40,833 nucleotides of DNA from positions 1 to 40,833 of the forward strand of contig NZ_ATDK01000300.1 of NCBI RefSeq assembly GCF_000444135.1. The letters run 5' to 3'. The translations under genes were made by a program, and so were the position numbers. Below are positions 1-9,411 of the stretch, one piece after another (within the stretch, counting starts at the first letter, position 1; every line of letters starts with the position of its first letter). The notes below the pieces were generated by a model that saw nothing but the letters and a program-made list of their open reading frames with translations, was not told the origin of the DNA and searched no databases. This DNA comes from Pseudomonas avellanae BPIC 631. Its GTDB lineage: Bacteria; Pseudomonadota; Gammaproteobacteria; Pseudomonadales; Pseudomonadaceae.

Positions 1-157
1 GATTAATCGATCGATTTTTCAACAAATAGCGGCTTATTTTAGGAAAAGTCCGGCTATCGGCCACGGCGCGGTGAGTTGATCGGAGGATCCCTAGGAGATT
101 ATCCATTGTGGGATGCGATCTGGATTTGATCCCGTCGCATCCACACTTTACGCAGTA

Positions 158-646
158 TCAATGCCGCAACAACTTGCGTAACGGTACGCCGTCTTTCATG
201 ACCGGGGATTTGATGACGATGTAGCTGAAGTACTTGGAGATGCCGATGTTCTTGTCCAGCAGCTCTTCGATCACTTCCTGATAGTGCTGAATGCTGCGGG
301 TCATGAAGCGCACCAGGTAGTCGTAACCGCCACTGATCAGGTGGCACTCCAGTACTTCGTCCACATGGCGGATGTTCGCTTCAAATTTGGCGAAGTCTTC
401 GCGTTTGTGGTCGCTCAGGGAGATTTCGGTGAACACGGTGACCGATTCGGTGATTTTTGCGAGGTTGAGGTGCGCCTTGTAGCTGGAGATGTACCCAGCC
501 GACTCCAGACGTTTGACGCGCTGCAGGCAAGGGCTCGCGGAAAGCCCGACGGCGTCGGCCAGGCTGACGTTGGTCATGCGCCCGTCTTTCTGGAGTTCTA
601 CCAGGATATTGATATCAATCCGATCCAGTTTGACCAAGCCTTCCAT
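158..646 (-). CDS. Lrp/AsnC family transcriptional regulator
   Basis: A 162-residue protein with the two-part Lrp/AsnC layout. An N-terminal helix-turn-helix at about residues 5-55 includes LADAVGLSASPCLQRVKRLE. A C-terminal RAM ligand-binding domain from about residue 65 carries the GGYDYLV turn. The family binds DNA as dimers to octamers and responds to amino acids. An in-frame GTG sits just upstream, but ATG at 646 is better placed behind GAGG. It lies 3' of gabT and a HAD gene on the same strand, so it probably controls the neighbouring amine or amino-acid catabolic genes. The family call is firm; target and ligand are inferred only from position. Confidence 0.9.
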   Translation of the reverse strand: MEGLVKLDRIDINILVELQKDGRMTNVSLADAVGLSASPCLQRVKRLESAGYISSYKAHLNLAKITESVTVFTEISLSDHKREDFAKFEANIRHVDEVLECHLISGGYDYLVRFMTRSIQHYQEVIEELLDKNIGISKYFSYIVIKSPVMKDGVPLRKLLRH

Positions 647-693
647 CACCTACCTCTTGTATTGCCATTCACGGTGCCTACCTTCTAGCAAAA

Positions 694-1368
694 TCAGCGC
701 CGTAAAGACAGCTGATGCTGAGCAACGAGGTCGGCCATGCTGCTGATACAGATGTCTGCGGTACAGGGCTGGCGGTGCTGTTCGCGGCGGCGACGGATCA
801 GACACAGCCCGCCCAGACCCGGCGCAGCGGCAGGCGGACGGGACACCAGCAGGGTGTCGCGGGTGTCCAGGTCCATCTCGGCGAGCCAGCGCGTGTCGTC
901 CAGCGGGTGAGTGGCCCGCGACAGCAGGCTGTCCGGCTCAAGCCCCAGGCGCTCGTACAAAATGCCGCGATCCTGCAGGTCGCGGTCGGCGTACACCAGC
1001 AGTCGATAGAACTTGCGCAGATAAAGCATGGCGCCCGGCGCGTCCTCGAACAGCGTCCAGTCGGGCACTGAACGGGCGAAGGTCATGCCCTCTTCCCAAC
1101 TGGTCTTGATGGCAAGGCGCTCGGCCAACTGACGGTGCGCAAAGCACAGCAGGCCGCTGAAACCCAGCTCGTCGAAGCGCGGATACAGCGTGCGCACCAC
1201 GTCGTTGAATTCGGTCAGTATCGACTCTTTATCCGGTGTGTTCAGGCCGTTTTCCAGCAACGGCTGCAACGCCGCCCAGACACCTGAATCACGGTCCACC
1301 AGAACCTCGTCACAATCGATCAACAGTGCGCGGTAATCAATAAGCCCCATGGCAGGCAACGTCTCCAT
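694..1368 (-). CDS. HAD-like hydrolase, probably catalytically degenerate
   Basis: A 224-residue protein of type II haloacid dehalogenase size. Motif I is present as LLIDCDEVL (Asp18, Asp20). The later motifs are poor: the usual Ser/Thr of motif II is Ala in LLVYADRDL, no motif III lysine is clear in the DSLLSRATHP stretch, and the C-terminal acidic motif is replaced by a segment rich in Pro and Ala. It lies between gabT (63 nt upstream) and the Lrp gene (44 nt downstream) and is probably cotranscribed with them. No strong ribosome-binding site precedes the first ATG; a second ATG at 1350 is possible. Fold call is likely, phosphatase or dehalogenase activity is doubtful. Confidence 0.72.
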   Translation of the reverse strand: METLPAMGLIDYRALLIDCDEVLVDRDSGVWAALQPLLENGLNTPDKESILTEFNDVVRTLYPRFDELGFSGLLCFAHRQLAERLAIKTSWEEGMTFARSVPDWTLFEDAPGAMLYLRKFYRLLVYADRDLQDRGILYERLGLEPDSLLSRATHPLDDTRWLAEMDLDTRDTLLVSRPPAAAPGLGGLCLIRRRREQHRQPCTADICISSMADLVAQHQLSLRR

Positions 1369-1431
1369 TCAACAATGATCCCCAGCGCTGGTGGTCGCAG
1401 CGTCTCGCGACAACCGCGACCACGCCGACGC

Positions 1432-2736
1432 TTAGCTGGACTTCAATACTCGTGCCAAGGCGGCATCGAGAATGCTCAGTGCTTCATCGATCTGCTGCTC
1501 GGTGGTCACCAGCGGTGCGAGGAAACGCAACACGTTGCGGTACACACCACACTTGATCACCAGCAGACCGCCGATGCGTGCCTGATCGATGACTTTCTGG
1601 TTGAGATCAGCGTCCGGGCTGCGTGCAGCGTCGTTCTTTATCAGCTCCATCGCCAGCATGAAACCGGTGCCGCGTACGTCGCCGATGCAGGCGTGGCGGT
1701 CCTTGAGCTTGAGCAAACCGGCACGCAGGTGCTCGCCCAACTGTTCGCCACGCGCCAGCAGATTGTCCTGCTCGTAGGTATCGATTACCGCCAGCGCTGC
1801 GGCGCAGGACAGCGCATTACCGCCGTAAGTGCCCCCCAGACCGCCCGGAAGCGGTGCATCCATGATCTCGGCCCTGCCGACCACGCCCGACAGCGGCATG
1901 CCGCCCGCGAGGCTCTTGGCAACCGTCACCAGGTCCGGCTGGATACCGGCGTGCTCGAAACCGAACCACTTGCCGGTTCGACCAAACCCGGTCTGGATTT
2001 CATCGAGAATCAGCACGATGCCGTGTTGTTCAGTCAACGCGCGCAGGGCCTTGAGGAATTCGACCGGCGCAGTCAGAAAGCCGCCGTCGCCCTGAATCGG
2101 CTCGATCAGGATGGCCGCGACGCGATCCGGCGCGACCTGGGTCGCCAGCAGTTCATGCAACGCCGCCAGGGCCACTTCTGTGGTCACGCCGCGGTACTCG
2201 TTCGGGTACGGGGTGTGGAACACTTCCGGCGCCATCGGGCCGAAATTCTGTTTGTACGGCTGGCTCATGCCGGTCAGCGTGGTGCCGAGCAAGGTACGGC
2301 CGTGGAAGCCGCCGCGGAACGAGATGATCGCCGGGCGATTGGTGTGCGCGCGGGCAATTTTCACCGCGTTTTCCACCGCTTCGGCACCGGAGGTGAAGAA
2401 CACCGCTTTGTGATCAATACCGCTCTGACCGGCGATCATCAGGCTCAGGCGTTTGGCCAGATCCAGGTAGGGCTGATAGGACGCCACCTGAAAACAGGCG
2501 TGGGTGACTTTGCTCAGTTGCGCCTGAATCGCCTTGACCACGTTCGGGTGGTTGTGGCCGATGTTCAAGACGCCGATGCCGCCGACGAAATCCAGATAGC
2601 GCTTGCCGTCGACGTCCCACAGTTCAGAACCCTGCGCGCGCTCGATGACCAGCGGGTGGGCTGTGACGATGCCACGCGGCACAAACTGGTCGCGCTGGCG
2701 GAGCAGATGAGGGGTTTCGTCAACTTTGCTGTTCAT
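1432..2736 (-). CDS. gabT: 4-aminobutyrate aminotransferase (class III PLP transaminase)
   Basis: A 434-residue class III aminotransferase of full length. PLP-site features are visible: SGAEAVENAVKIAR near residue 116, the cofactor aspartate in LILDEIQTGFGRTG (Asp245) and the Schiff-base lysine in TVAKSLAGGMPLSG (Lys274). The family moves the amino group of GABA, and often 5-aminovalerate, to 2-oxoglutarate, giving succinate semialdehyde. gabD lies on the same strand upstream, with ghrA on the opposite strand between them. AGGT about 8 nt before the ATG supports the start. P. syringae is known to carry several gabT paralogues, and GABA is abundant in plant apoplast. A related omega-amino-acid specificity cannot be excluded. 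Confidence 0.92.
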   Translation of the reverse strand: MNSKVDETPHLLRQRDQFVPRGIVTAHPLVIERAQGSELWDVDGKRYLDFVGGIGVLNIGHNHPNVVKAIQAQLSKVTHACFQVASYQPYLDLAKRLSLMIAGQSGIDHKAVFFTSGAEAVENAVKIARAHTNRPAIISFRGGFHGRTLLGTTLTGMSQPYKQNFGPMAPEVFHTPYPNEYRGVTTEVALAALHELLATQVAPDRVAAILIEPIQGDGGFLTAPVEFLKALRALTEQHGIVLILDEIQTGFGRTGKWFGFEHAGIQPDLVTVAKSLAGGMPLSGVVGRAEIMDAPLPGGLGGTYGGNALSCAAALAVIDTYEQDNLLARGEQLGEHLRAGLLKLKDRHACIGDVRGTGFMLAMELIKNDAARSPDADLNQKVIDQARIGGLLVIKCGVYRNVLRFLAPLVTTEQQIDEALSILDAALARVLKSS

Positions 2737-3020
2737 GGTTTTACCTATCGTGGGCCTGGCAGCCGGCGGGGTGGCTGCGATGTTGTTCAGGTTAAGCGTT
2801 CAGCGAAATGATCTACGCCGAACTTGCCCTCTCAGATGTCCAGATCAACTGTTTTTCGCCTCGCAAACGGCAGATTCCTTCATGCCCTGCGAGCACCACG
2901 CAATCTGCCGGGCAGCGCTGCTTTTCAGTCACGCCGACGCTCTGCAAAAGGCTGTTTCGACAGATCCTGCTTGCGACTTGCGGCATGATGGGGCTCCACT
3001 TTCATACTCAGGAAATGCCC

Positions 3021-3950
3021 ATGCCCGCCCTGCTCTACAAAGCCGACCCCGCACGTGCCGAACGCTGGCGTGTCCTGTTTGCCGAGCACGCGCCGGACAT
3101 CGAATGGCGCGTGTGGCCGGACATCGGCGACCCGGCCGATATCCACTATCTGGGTGCGTGGCTGGCACCTGACGACCTGCAGGAGCTGCTGCCCAACCTG
3201 AAAGTGCTGTTTGCGCTGTCGGCGGGCGTGGATCAACTGGACCTGAGCCGTATTCCGAAATCGTTGCCGGTGGTTCGCCTGCTCGACCCCGGCATCAGTC
3301 ACGGGATGTGCGAGTACGCATCTTTTGCGGTACTGAGCCTGCACCGGGAAATGCTGCGCTATCGTCAGCAGCAGGTTGAAGGGCTCTGGAAAGCCCGACC
3401 ATTGATACCGGCGAACAAACGTCGAGTGGGCGTGATGGGGTTGGGCTTGCAGGCGCAGCATATTCTGTCGAGCCTCAAACCGTTCGGTTTCCAGCTGTCC
3501 GGCTGGGCGCGCAGTGCGCATCAGGTCGAAGGTGTGACGTGTTACGCGGGCGAGGAGCAGGTGAGCGAGTTTCTTGGGCAGTGCGACATTCTGCTGTGTG
3601 TGCTGCCTTTGACCGCGCAAACCGAAGGCATCCTCAACCGCCAGCTTTTCGAGCGCCTGCCCGAAGGTGCCGCCCTGATCAACATGGGGCGTGGCGGGCA
3701 TCTGGTGGAAGCGGACCTTCTTGAAGCACTGGACAGCGGCCAATTGAGCGCTGCGGTGCTGGACGTATTACAGAAAGAGCCAGCACCTGCCGATCATCCC
3801 TTCTGGCAACACCCGAAGATCCTGCTGACACCGCACGTCGCGGCCATGACCCAACCGGAAAGTGCCTTTCCCGGTTTGCTCGACAACATCCGCCGTTTTG
3901 AGCGCGGTGAGGCGATGCAAGGACAGGTGGATCGCGGGCAGGGTTATTGA
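3021..3950 (+). CDS. ghrA: D-2-hydroxyacid dehydrogenase, glyoxylate/hydroxypyruvate reductase A type
   Basis: A 309-residue NAD(P)-dependent dehydrogenase. The nucleotide fold shows GVMGLGLQAQ, the catalytic arginine lies in INMGRGGHLV, followed by the glutamate in QKEPAPADHPFW and the histidine in LTPHVAAMT. GhrA-type enzymes reduce glyoxylate and hydroxypyruvate. ATG 3021 has AGGA 7 nt upstream; the ATG two codons earlier sits directly on that site and is less likely. The open frame extends to 2808, but the upstream residues do not look like this family. It is the only plus-strand gene inside a minus-strand catabolic block, so it is likely transcribed alone, divergently from gabT. Confidence 0.88.
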   Translation: MPALLYKADPARAERWRVLFAEHAPDIEWRVWPDIGDPADIHYLGAWLAPDDLQELLPNLKVLFALSAGVDQLDLSRIPKSLPVVRLLDPGISHGMCEYASFAVLSLHREMLRYRQQQVEGLWKARPLIPANKRRVGVMGLGLQAQHILSSLKPFGFQLSGWARSAHQVEGVTCYAGEEQVSEFLGQCDILLCVLPLTAQTEGILNRQLFERLPEGAALINMGRGGHLVEADLLEALDSGQLSAAVLDVLQKEPAPADHPFWQHPKILLTPHVAAMTQPESAFPGLLDNIRRFERGEAMQGQVDRGQGY

Positions 3951-3979
3951 CGACTTGGATTAGCGTACACATAAGTCTC

Positions 3980-4084
3980 GTGGGAGCGAGCCGGGCGACG
4001 CTTCGCTTGCTCGCGAAGAGGCCGGTACAGCCGTTAGAAATAGGGCGTTTGCACCAACATCTTCGCGAGCAAGCTCGCTCCCAC
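3980..4084. repeat. REP doublet (inverted pair) between ghrA and gabD
   Basis: Two oppositely oriented copies of a Pseudomonas REP-like unit. Copy 1 (3980-4019) begins GTGGGAGCGAG and ends CTTGCTCGCGAAGA, with 15 extra bases in the middle. Copy 2 (4060-4084) is the reverse complement of the same unit without the 15 bases. Each copy folds on GCGAGC/GCTCGC, and the two can pair with each other. It sits between convergent gene ends and may also act as a transcription barrier. A related doublet occurs at 18814-18917. Confidence 0.85.
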
Positions 4085-4124
4085 ACCCTAAGAGCAGAAA
4101 TCTGTCAGTAGGATTTTTTTGCCC

Positions 4125-5582
4125 TTACAACCCACCCACATGAAACGCTTTCACTTCCAGGTATTCATCCAGGCCGTAGCTGGAGCCTTCGCGGCCCAGG
4201 CCGGATTGTTTGATGCCGCCGAACGGGGCGATTTCCATGGAGATGATGCCGGTGTTGAGGCCGACCATGCCGAACTCCAGTGCTTCACCAAAGCGCCATG
4301 AGCGACGCAGGTCCTGGGTGAAGTAGTAAGCGGCAAGGCCGTAGGGCGTTGCGTTGGCCAGTGCGAGGGCCTCGGCTTCGTCGGTGAAACGCATCAACGG
4401 CGCAACCGGGCCGAAGGTTTCTTCGTTGGCCAGCAGCATGCCCGCATGGGTATCACCCAATACCGTTGGCTGGACGAACTGGCCGTCACCGTTGGGCAAC
4501 TCGCCGTACAGCAACTTCGCGCCCTGGCTCAGCGCATCGTCGATGTGTCGGGCAATCTTGCTGACCGCTGCCGGGTTGATCAACGGGCCGATGGTCACGC
4601 CGTCTTCCAGACCGTTGCCGACCTTGAGTTTGGCGACTTCTTCCACCAGCCGCGCAGCGAAACGGTCGTAAATGCCGCTCTGCACCAGAATCCGGTTGGC
4701 GCACACGCACGTCTGCCCGGCGTTGCGGAATTTGCTGAGCATGATGCCGGCCACTGCCTGCTCCAGGTCAGCGTCGTCAAACACAATGAAAGGCGCGTTG
4801 CCGCCCAGTTCCAGGCTCAGGCGCTTGATGTGTTCGGCGCTCTGGCGCATCAGCAGACGGCCGATCGGCGTGGAGCCGGTGAAAGAAATCTTGCGCACCA
4901 CCGGGTTGCCGGTCAGCTCTTCGCCAATGGCGGTCGGCATGCCGGTGACGACGCTGAACACGCCAGCAGGAATGCCCACGCGCTCGGCCAGCACCGCCAG
5001 CGCCAGCGCCGACAGCGGCGTGAGGTCCGACGGTTTGACGATGATCGTGCAGCCTGCGGCCAGGGCTGGCGCGCATTTGCGGGTGATCATGGCGTTGGGG
5101 AAATTCCACGGGGTGATCGCAGCGCAGACACCCACCGGCTGCTTGAGCGTCATCAAACGACGATCAGCGCTGGGTGTGGGAATGGTTTCGCCGTACGAGC
5201 GGCGCGCTTCTTCGGCGAACCATTTGACGAAGCTTGCGCCATAGCGGATCTCGCCACGCGACTCGTTCAGCGGCTTGCCCTGCTCAAGGGTCATGATCAG
5301 CGCGAGGTCTTCGACGTTGTCGAGCATCGCCTGATGCCAGCGCTCCAGCAGCGCCGCACGCTCGGCGGCAGGACGCGCGCGCCAGGCAGGCCAGGCACGC
5401 TCGGCGGCTTCAATGGCGCGGCGGGTTTCAGCGCCTTGCAGGGCCGGAACCTGCGCGATCACCTCGCCGGTTGCCGGGTCGCGGATGGCCAGGATTGCAC
5501 CATCGTCAGCGCTGATCCATTGCCCATCGACGTAGGCGCGGTCCACCAGCAGGCTGGGGTCTTTCAACTGATTCTTGAGCAT
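4125..5582 (-). CDS. gabD: Succinate-semialdehyde dehydrogenase (NAD(P)+)
   Basis: A 485-residue aldehyde dehydrogenase of GabD length. It shows the ITPWNFP motif near residue 156, the NAD-site FTGSTPIGR near 234, the general base in LELGGNAPF (Glu258) and the nucleophile in NAGQTCVCANR (Cys292). GabD oxidises succinate semialdehyde to succinate, the last step of the GABA shunt. AGGA about 9 nt before the ATG supports the start. It follows argE on the same strand after 114 nt. Together with gabT it could drain GABA made by the upstream oxidases. A wider range of aminoaldehyde substrates is possible. Confidence 0.92.
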   Translation of the reverse strand: MLKNQLKDPSLLVDRAYVDGQWISADDGAILAIRDPATGEVIAQVPALQGAETRRAIEAAERAWPAWRARPAAERAALLERWHQAMLDNVEDLALIMTLEQGKPLNESRGEIRYGASFVKWFAEEARRSYGETIPTPSADRRLMTLKQPVGVCAAITPWNFPNAMITRKCAPALAAGCTIIVKPSDLTPLSALALAVLAERVGIPAGVFSVVTGMPTAIGEELTGNPVVRKISFTGSTPIGRLLMRQSAEHIKRLSLELGGNAPFIVFDDADLEQAVAGIMLSKFRNAGQTCVCANRILVQSGIYDRFAARLVEEVAKLKVGNGLEDGVTIGPLINPAAVSKIARHIDDALSQGAKLLYGELPNGDGQFVQPTVLGDTHAGMLLANEETFGPVAPLMRFTDEAEALALANATPYGLAAYYFTQDLRRSWRFGEALEFGMVGLNTGIISMEIAPFGGIKQSGLGREGSSYGLDEYLEVKAFHVGGL

Positions 5583-5696
5583 GGTCGAGTCCTGTTTCGG
5601 GGTACCTGCCAGTCTAGGCAGGCGTCGCAGTCCAGGATGCTGAAAGCAGGATAACGGCAGCGTCCGATGCTGAAATTCGCGTCCGGACGGCAGCCT

Positions 5697-6854
5697 CTAC
5701 TGCTTCAGCGAGCCCAGCAGGCTTTGCAGAAAGCGCTCACCCGCATCCATCTGACTCTCATCGATGAACTCGTCCGGCTTGTGCGCCTGTTCGATGGAAC
5801 CCGGCCCGCACACCACCACCGGCACGTTGAGCCGTCCGGCAAACAGCCCGCCTTCGGTGCCGTAGGACACCTTGATGTGTTGGGTGCCCGGCTCGGCAAA
5901 CGCGTGCAGCATGCGCACCGCCTCAACGCTTGGGTGAGTCTCAAGCGCGGGATACTCGTTCATCACTTCGATTTCGATGGCGGCCACTCCCGACAGCTGC
6001 CGTGCTTCACGCACCAGCACTTCGGCGCGCTCGCGCAGTTGCTCCAGCAGCACGTCGGGATTGTCCCCCGGCAGGTTGCGGTACTCGAATTCCATGGTGC
6101 ACAGGTTGGGCACAATGTTCAGCGCCTTGCCGCCATCGATACGGCCGATGTGCAAGGTGCTGTAGGGGATGTCGTAACCCTCGTCGCGGCTGCCCTGCTG
6201 CTCGATCCGTTTCTGGCTGTTGCGCAGTTCGGCGATGAAATCGCTGGCCAGGTGAATCGCGTTGACCGCTCTGGGTGCCAGCGAAGAATGCGCCTCCTGG
6301 CCTCGGCAGAAGGTGCGATACGACGCCTTGCCTTTGTGCCCGACGGCAAACTGCATCAGTGTGGGTTCGCCCACCACGCACAGGAATGGACGCACCGGCG
6401 CAAGGTGCAATACGTCCAGCAGACGCCGCACGCCAACGCAGCCGATTTCTTCATCGTGGGACAAGGCCAGTTGCAGCGGACGCAGCAGGGTCATCTCTGC
6501 CGCATTGAGCATGGCGTCGATGGCCAGCGCAATAAAGCCCTTCATGTCGCAGGTGCCACGGCCATAGATACGGCCGTCGCGCAGGGTGGCCTGAAACGGC
6601 GGCATCGTCCATGCCTGGCCGGCAGCCGGCACCACGTCGGTGTGCCCGGAAAGCAGCACGCCCGGCACATCACGCGGGCCGGTGCTGGCGAACAGGTTGG
6701 CTTTCTTGCCGGTCTCATCCTTGACGATCAACGACTCGATGCCCTTGCTGGCCAGCAGCTCGCGGACGTATTCGATCAACGCCATGTTCGGCTCCGACGA
6801 CACGGTGTCGAAGGCGATCAGGCGCTTGAGGATTTCCAGTGCACGGGGGCTCAT
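5697..6854 (-). CDS. argE: M20 family deacylase, acetylornithine deacetylase type (ArgE-like)
   Basis: A 385-residue M20 metallohydrolase. Metal and catalytic residues are recognisable: LLSGHTDVVP (His71, Asp73), YGRGTCDMKGF (Asp103) and LSHDEEIGC (Glu135/136). ArgE removes the acetyl group from N2-acetylornithine; relatives cut other N-acyl amino acids. Its start codon overlaps the stop of the preceding FAD oxidoreductase as ATGA (6854-6851). It is therefore part of a transporter-oxidase unit and not obviously an arginine biosynthesis gene. Context suggests it deacylates a catabolic intermediate. The symbol reflects homology, and the true substrate is unknown. Confidence 0.82.
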   Translation of the reverse strand: MSPRALEILKRLIAFDTVSSEPNMALIEYVRELLASKGIESLIVKDETGKKANLFASTGPRDVPGVLLSGHTDVVPAAGQAWTMPPFQATLRDGRIYGRGTCDMKGFIALAIDAMLNAAEMTLLRPLQLALSHDEEIGCVGVRRLLDVLHLAPVRPFLCVVGEPTLMQFAVGHKGKASYRTFCRGQEAHSSLAPRAVNAIHLASDFIAELRNSQKRIEQQGSRDEGYDIPYSTLHIGRIDGGKALNIVPNLCTMEFEYRNLPGDNPDVLLEQLRERAEVLVREARQLSGVAAIEIEVMNEYPALETHPSVEAVRMLHAFAEPGTQHIKVSYGTEGGLFAGRLNVPVVVCGPGSIEQAHKPDEFIDESQMDAGERFLQSLLGSLKQ

Positions 6855-8005
6855 GAGGCTTTACTCGCGTGTTCGGTAACGATGTCAAAACGGCGAATGT
6901 CGAACGGGCTGATCGAGGTGCTGGTCGTGCCGGTGCTGATCAATTCAGCCATCACGTCACCCACACCGGGGCCGAGCTGGAAGCCGTGCCCGCAGAACGC
7001 GAACGCATAAAACAGCCCGTCTACCTTGCCGCTGCGGCCCATCACCGGCAGTGAATCGGGGGTGTAGCCTTCGATGCCGCTCCATACGCGAATGATGTTC
7101 AGGTTACCGACACCGGGCAGCAGACGACGCATCTGCTGGACCTGATTGACGATGCTGCGTGGCTCGACATAGGCGCGACGATTGACCATGTCCGGCTTGC
7201 TGCGAAAGCCACCGCCAATGACAATATTGCCGCGCGCGATCTGCCGGAAATAAATCACTTCGTGGGGGATTTTGGTGAACACGCCGATGACGGTCGGCAG
7301 CGCATAAGGCACCGGTTCGGTCACGGCCATCTGCGGGCCATTGGTTTCCAACGGCACGGGTTCGCCAAACTGCGCGGAGAGTTTTTGCCCCCACGCGCCA
7401 GCGGTGATCAATAATTGATCAGCCGTGAAGATACGCCCGTCAGTGGTGGTGACTTCAAATTCGTTACCGACCTTTTCGACATGCGCCACTTCGGTACGCT
7501 CTTCGATCCGCGCCCCGGCACGAATCGCTGCACGCGCAAAAGCAGGCGCGGCCAGACGCGGGTTGGCGTGGCCATCGTGCGGCGCGTAGGACCCGCCCTT
7601 CACGTCAGACCCGAGAAACGGAAAACGCTCGTGCAGCGCTTTGCCGCGATAGATTTTCAGGTCCAGCTCACGCGCTTCTGGCGCAGCGGCATAAGCTTCC
7701 AGCTCAGCAATTTCGTCCTCGCGATAGCAGACGCGCATGTGCCCGCTGGGCAGAAATTCCAGGTCTTCGCCGATCAGTTCCGGCAAACGCTGCCACAGTG
7801 CACGGGAACGGTTGGACAGCTCAAGTTGCCCCAGATGACGACCCTGACGCCGCACGTTGCCAAAATTCACGCCGCTGGCGTACTGACCGACCACGTCACG
7901 CTCCAGCAGGGTCACCGACTTGCCGCGCTGGCGCAGAAAAAACGCCGACGCCGAGCCCATGAAGCCGCCACCGACAATCAGCACATCGACTTTCGGTTGT
8001 TTCAT
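6851..8005 (-). CDS. FAD-dependent amine/amino-acid oxidoreductase (HcnC / opine oxidase B / DadA-like)
   Basis: A 384-residue flavoprotein with an N-terminal dinucleotide fold (GGGFMG, residues 12-17) and a C-terminal DAO-type end containing WSGIEGYTPDSLPVMGR and CGHGFQLGPG. This is the substrate-oxidising subunit type of HcnC, nopaline and octopine oxidase B, and D-hydroxyproline dehydrogenase. ATG 8005 has GAGGTGG just upstream and overlaps the previous stop as ATGA; the open frame extends further upstream, but those residues are antisense-like. With the next two genes it should form a membrane-linked heterotrimer. The substrate is not evident; HCN synthase is one reading, but context favours an opine or amino-acid derivative. 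Confidence 0.85.
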   Translation of the reverse strand: MKQPKVDVLIVGGGFMGSASAFFLRQRGKSVTLLERDVVGQYASGVNFGNVRRQGRHLGQLELSNRSRALWQRLPELIGEDLEFLPSGHMRVCYREDEIAELEAYAAAPEARELDLKIYRGKALHERFPFLGSDVKGGSYAPHDGHANPRLAAPAFARAAIRAGARIEERTEVAHVEKVGNEFEVTTTDGRIFTADQLLITAGAWGQKLSAQFGEPVPLETNGPQMAVTEPVPYALPTVIGVFTKIPHEVIYFRQIARGNIVIGGGFRSKPDMVNRRAYVEPRSIVNQVQQMRRLLPGVGNLNIIRVWSGIEGYTPDSLPVMGRSGKVDGLFYAFAFCGHGFQLGPGVGDVMAELISTGTTSTSISPFDIRRFDIVTEHASKAS

Positions 8006-9411
8006 GACACCACCTCGTCTATCAGCATCGACAACGGTTTGACCGGTGCCTGACCGCGCTGCCGGCCCACCTGCTCGACCGGCACACCGGCTTGGGCGGC
8101 GATCACCTCGGCCCCGGCCTGCGAGCAATAGCGGCCCTGACAGCGGCCCATGCCGACGCGGCTGAATGCCTTGGCGCGGTTGACTTCGCAAGCGCCTTTT
8201 TCACGCACCACGCCACGCAATTCGCCTGCGCTGATCATTTCGCAGCGGCAGACAATCGCCTCATCAGGCAGCGCCGCCGCCTGAGCAGCAGGCCACGGGA
8301 AGGCTTCGGCCAGCCCGACGCGGAAGCGGTCCATGACCACCAGGTTTTTGCGCACCTCTTCACGGTGCGAGTTATCCACAGGTCGGCCAAGGTCTTCCAG
8401 CAACGCCATTGCTGCCAGCCGGCCCGCCTGCTCGGCCGCATCGGCACCGCGAATCTTCGCGCCGTCGCCTGCGGCATATACACCTTTGACCGAGGTGCGG
8501 CCTTCTTCATCGACGGCCAACACCCATTGCCCGGAGGCGTCATCGAAGCGCAACTGGCACCCGGCCAGGTCAGCGAGCTGGGTTTCCGGGCGCAAGTGAT
8601 AGCCCAGCGCCAATGCATCGCAATCGACAGTCAGCGCGTTGCCGTTGGCGAGCTTTACCCGCACGCCGGTCACGCCGTCCTGCTCGCTGCCCATGATCTC
8701 TTCAGGCTGCACGCCCAGATGCACCGGCACTTTGGCGCTGTACAACTGCGCCAGCAGTTTCATGCCGTTGAACAGCAAACCGGGGCGCGCCAGCAACTTG
8801 GGCATCGCGCCGATGCGCTTGCTGAACGGTGACGTGTCGAGCACGGCGGCCACCTCGGCACCGGCTTTGACGTACTGGCTGGCGACCAGATACAGCAGCG
8901 GCCCGCTGCCCATGAACACCACGCGGCTGCCGATGGAAACCGACTGCGACTTGAGCGCGATCTGCGAACCGCCAAGGCTGTAGGTGCCTGCCAGTTGCCA
9001 GCCCTTGATTGGCATCAGACGGTCGGTAGCACCGGCGCAGAGTATCAGCGCGTCGTATTCGACCACGCTGTGCACGCCCTGGCTGGCGCAGCACAGTTCA
9101 CCCTGCGTGAGGTTCCAGGCCAGCGTATCAGGGCGATAGTCGATCTGGTTGCGCAGGCGGTCGAAGCTCTCGTGCAGGTCGCGCGCCTTGGCCGCTTCAG
9201 TGCCGTACAACGCCGAGTAATCACGCTTGAAGCCTTCGGGCTGGCGGCGATAGATCTGCCCGCCGTCACGGCGGTTTTCGTCGATCAGGATCGGCTTGAT
9301 ACCCGCAGCCAGCAGGGTTTGCGCACAGCGGGTGCCGGCCGGGCCAGCGCCAATGATGACGACTCTGGGGCTGGCAGGGTTATGAACGTCTAACCGTGAA
9401 GAAGTGGCCAT
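8002..9411 (-). CDS. FAD/NAD(P)-binding oxidoreductase with BFD-like 2Fe-2S site (HcnB / opine oxidase A type)
   Basis: A 469-residue flavoprotein. It opens with VVIIGAGPAGTRC (GAGPAG, residues 21-26). Near the C-terminus is a CRC (Cys388, Cys390) followed by CQGRYC (Cys424, Cys429), the bacterioferritin-associated-ferredoxin type cluster seen in HcnB, opine oxidase A and hydroxyproline dehydrogenase partners. It would carry electrons from the DadA-like subunit toward the respiratory chain. ATG 9411 follows GGAGG by 5 nt. The gene overlaps the 2Fe-2S gene by 22 nt and the next FAD gene by 4 nt, indicating translational coupling. Family architecture is certain; substrate is not. Confidence 0.87.
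   Translation of the reverse strand: MATSSRLDVHNPASPRVVIIGAGPAGTRCAQTLLAAGIKPILIDENRRDGGQIYRRQPEGFKRDYSALYGTEAAKARDLHESFDRLRNQIDYRPDTLAWNLTQGELCCASQGVHSVVEYDALILCAGATDRLMPIKGWQLAGTYSLGGSQIALKSQSVSIGSRVVFMGSGPLLYLVASQYVKAGAEVAAVLDTSPFSKRIGAMPKLLARPGLLFNGMKLLAQLYSAKVPVHLGVQPEEIMGSEQDGVTGVRVKLANGNALTVDCDALALGYHLRPETQLADLAGCQLRFDDASGQWVLAVDEEGRTSVKGVYAAGDGAKIRGADAAEQAGRLAAMALLEDLGRPVDNSHREEVRKNLVVMDRFRVGLAEAFPWPAAQAAALPDEAIVCRCEMISAGELRGVVREKGACEVNRAKAFSRVGMGRCQGRYCSQAGAEVIAAQAGVPVEQVGRQRGQAPVKPLSMLIDEVVS

Noticed and set aside
1..157. Adapter, terminator or gene at the left end
   Set aside because: No adapter sequence is present. A GGATGCGA/TCGCATCC inverted repeat (112-141) lacks a T-run, and no coding frame is supported.
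1375..2811. 478-codon plus-strand frame opposite gabT
   Set aside because: It is a shadow of a clear aminotransferase gene and resembles no family.
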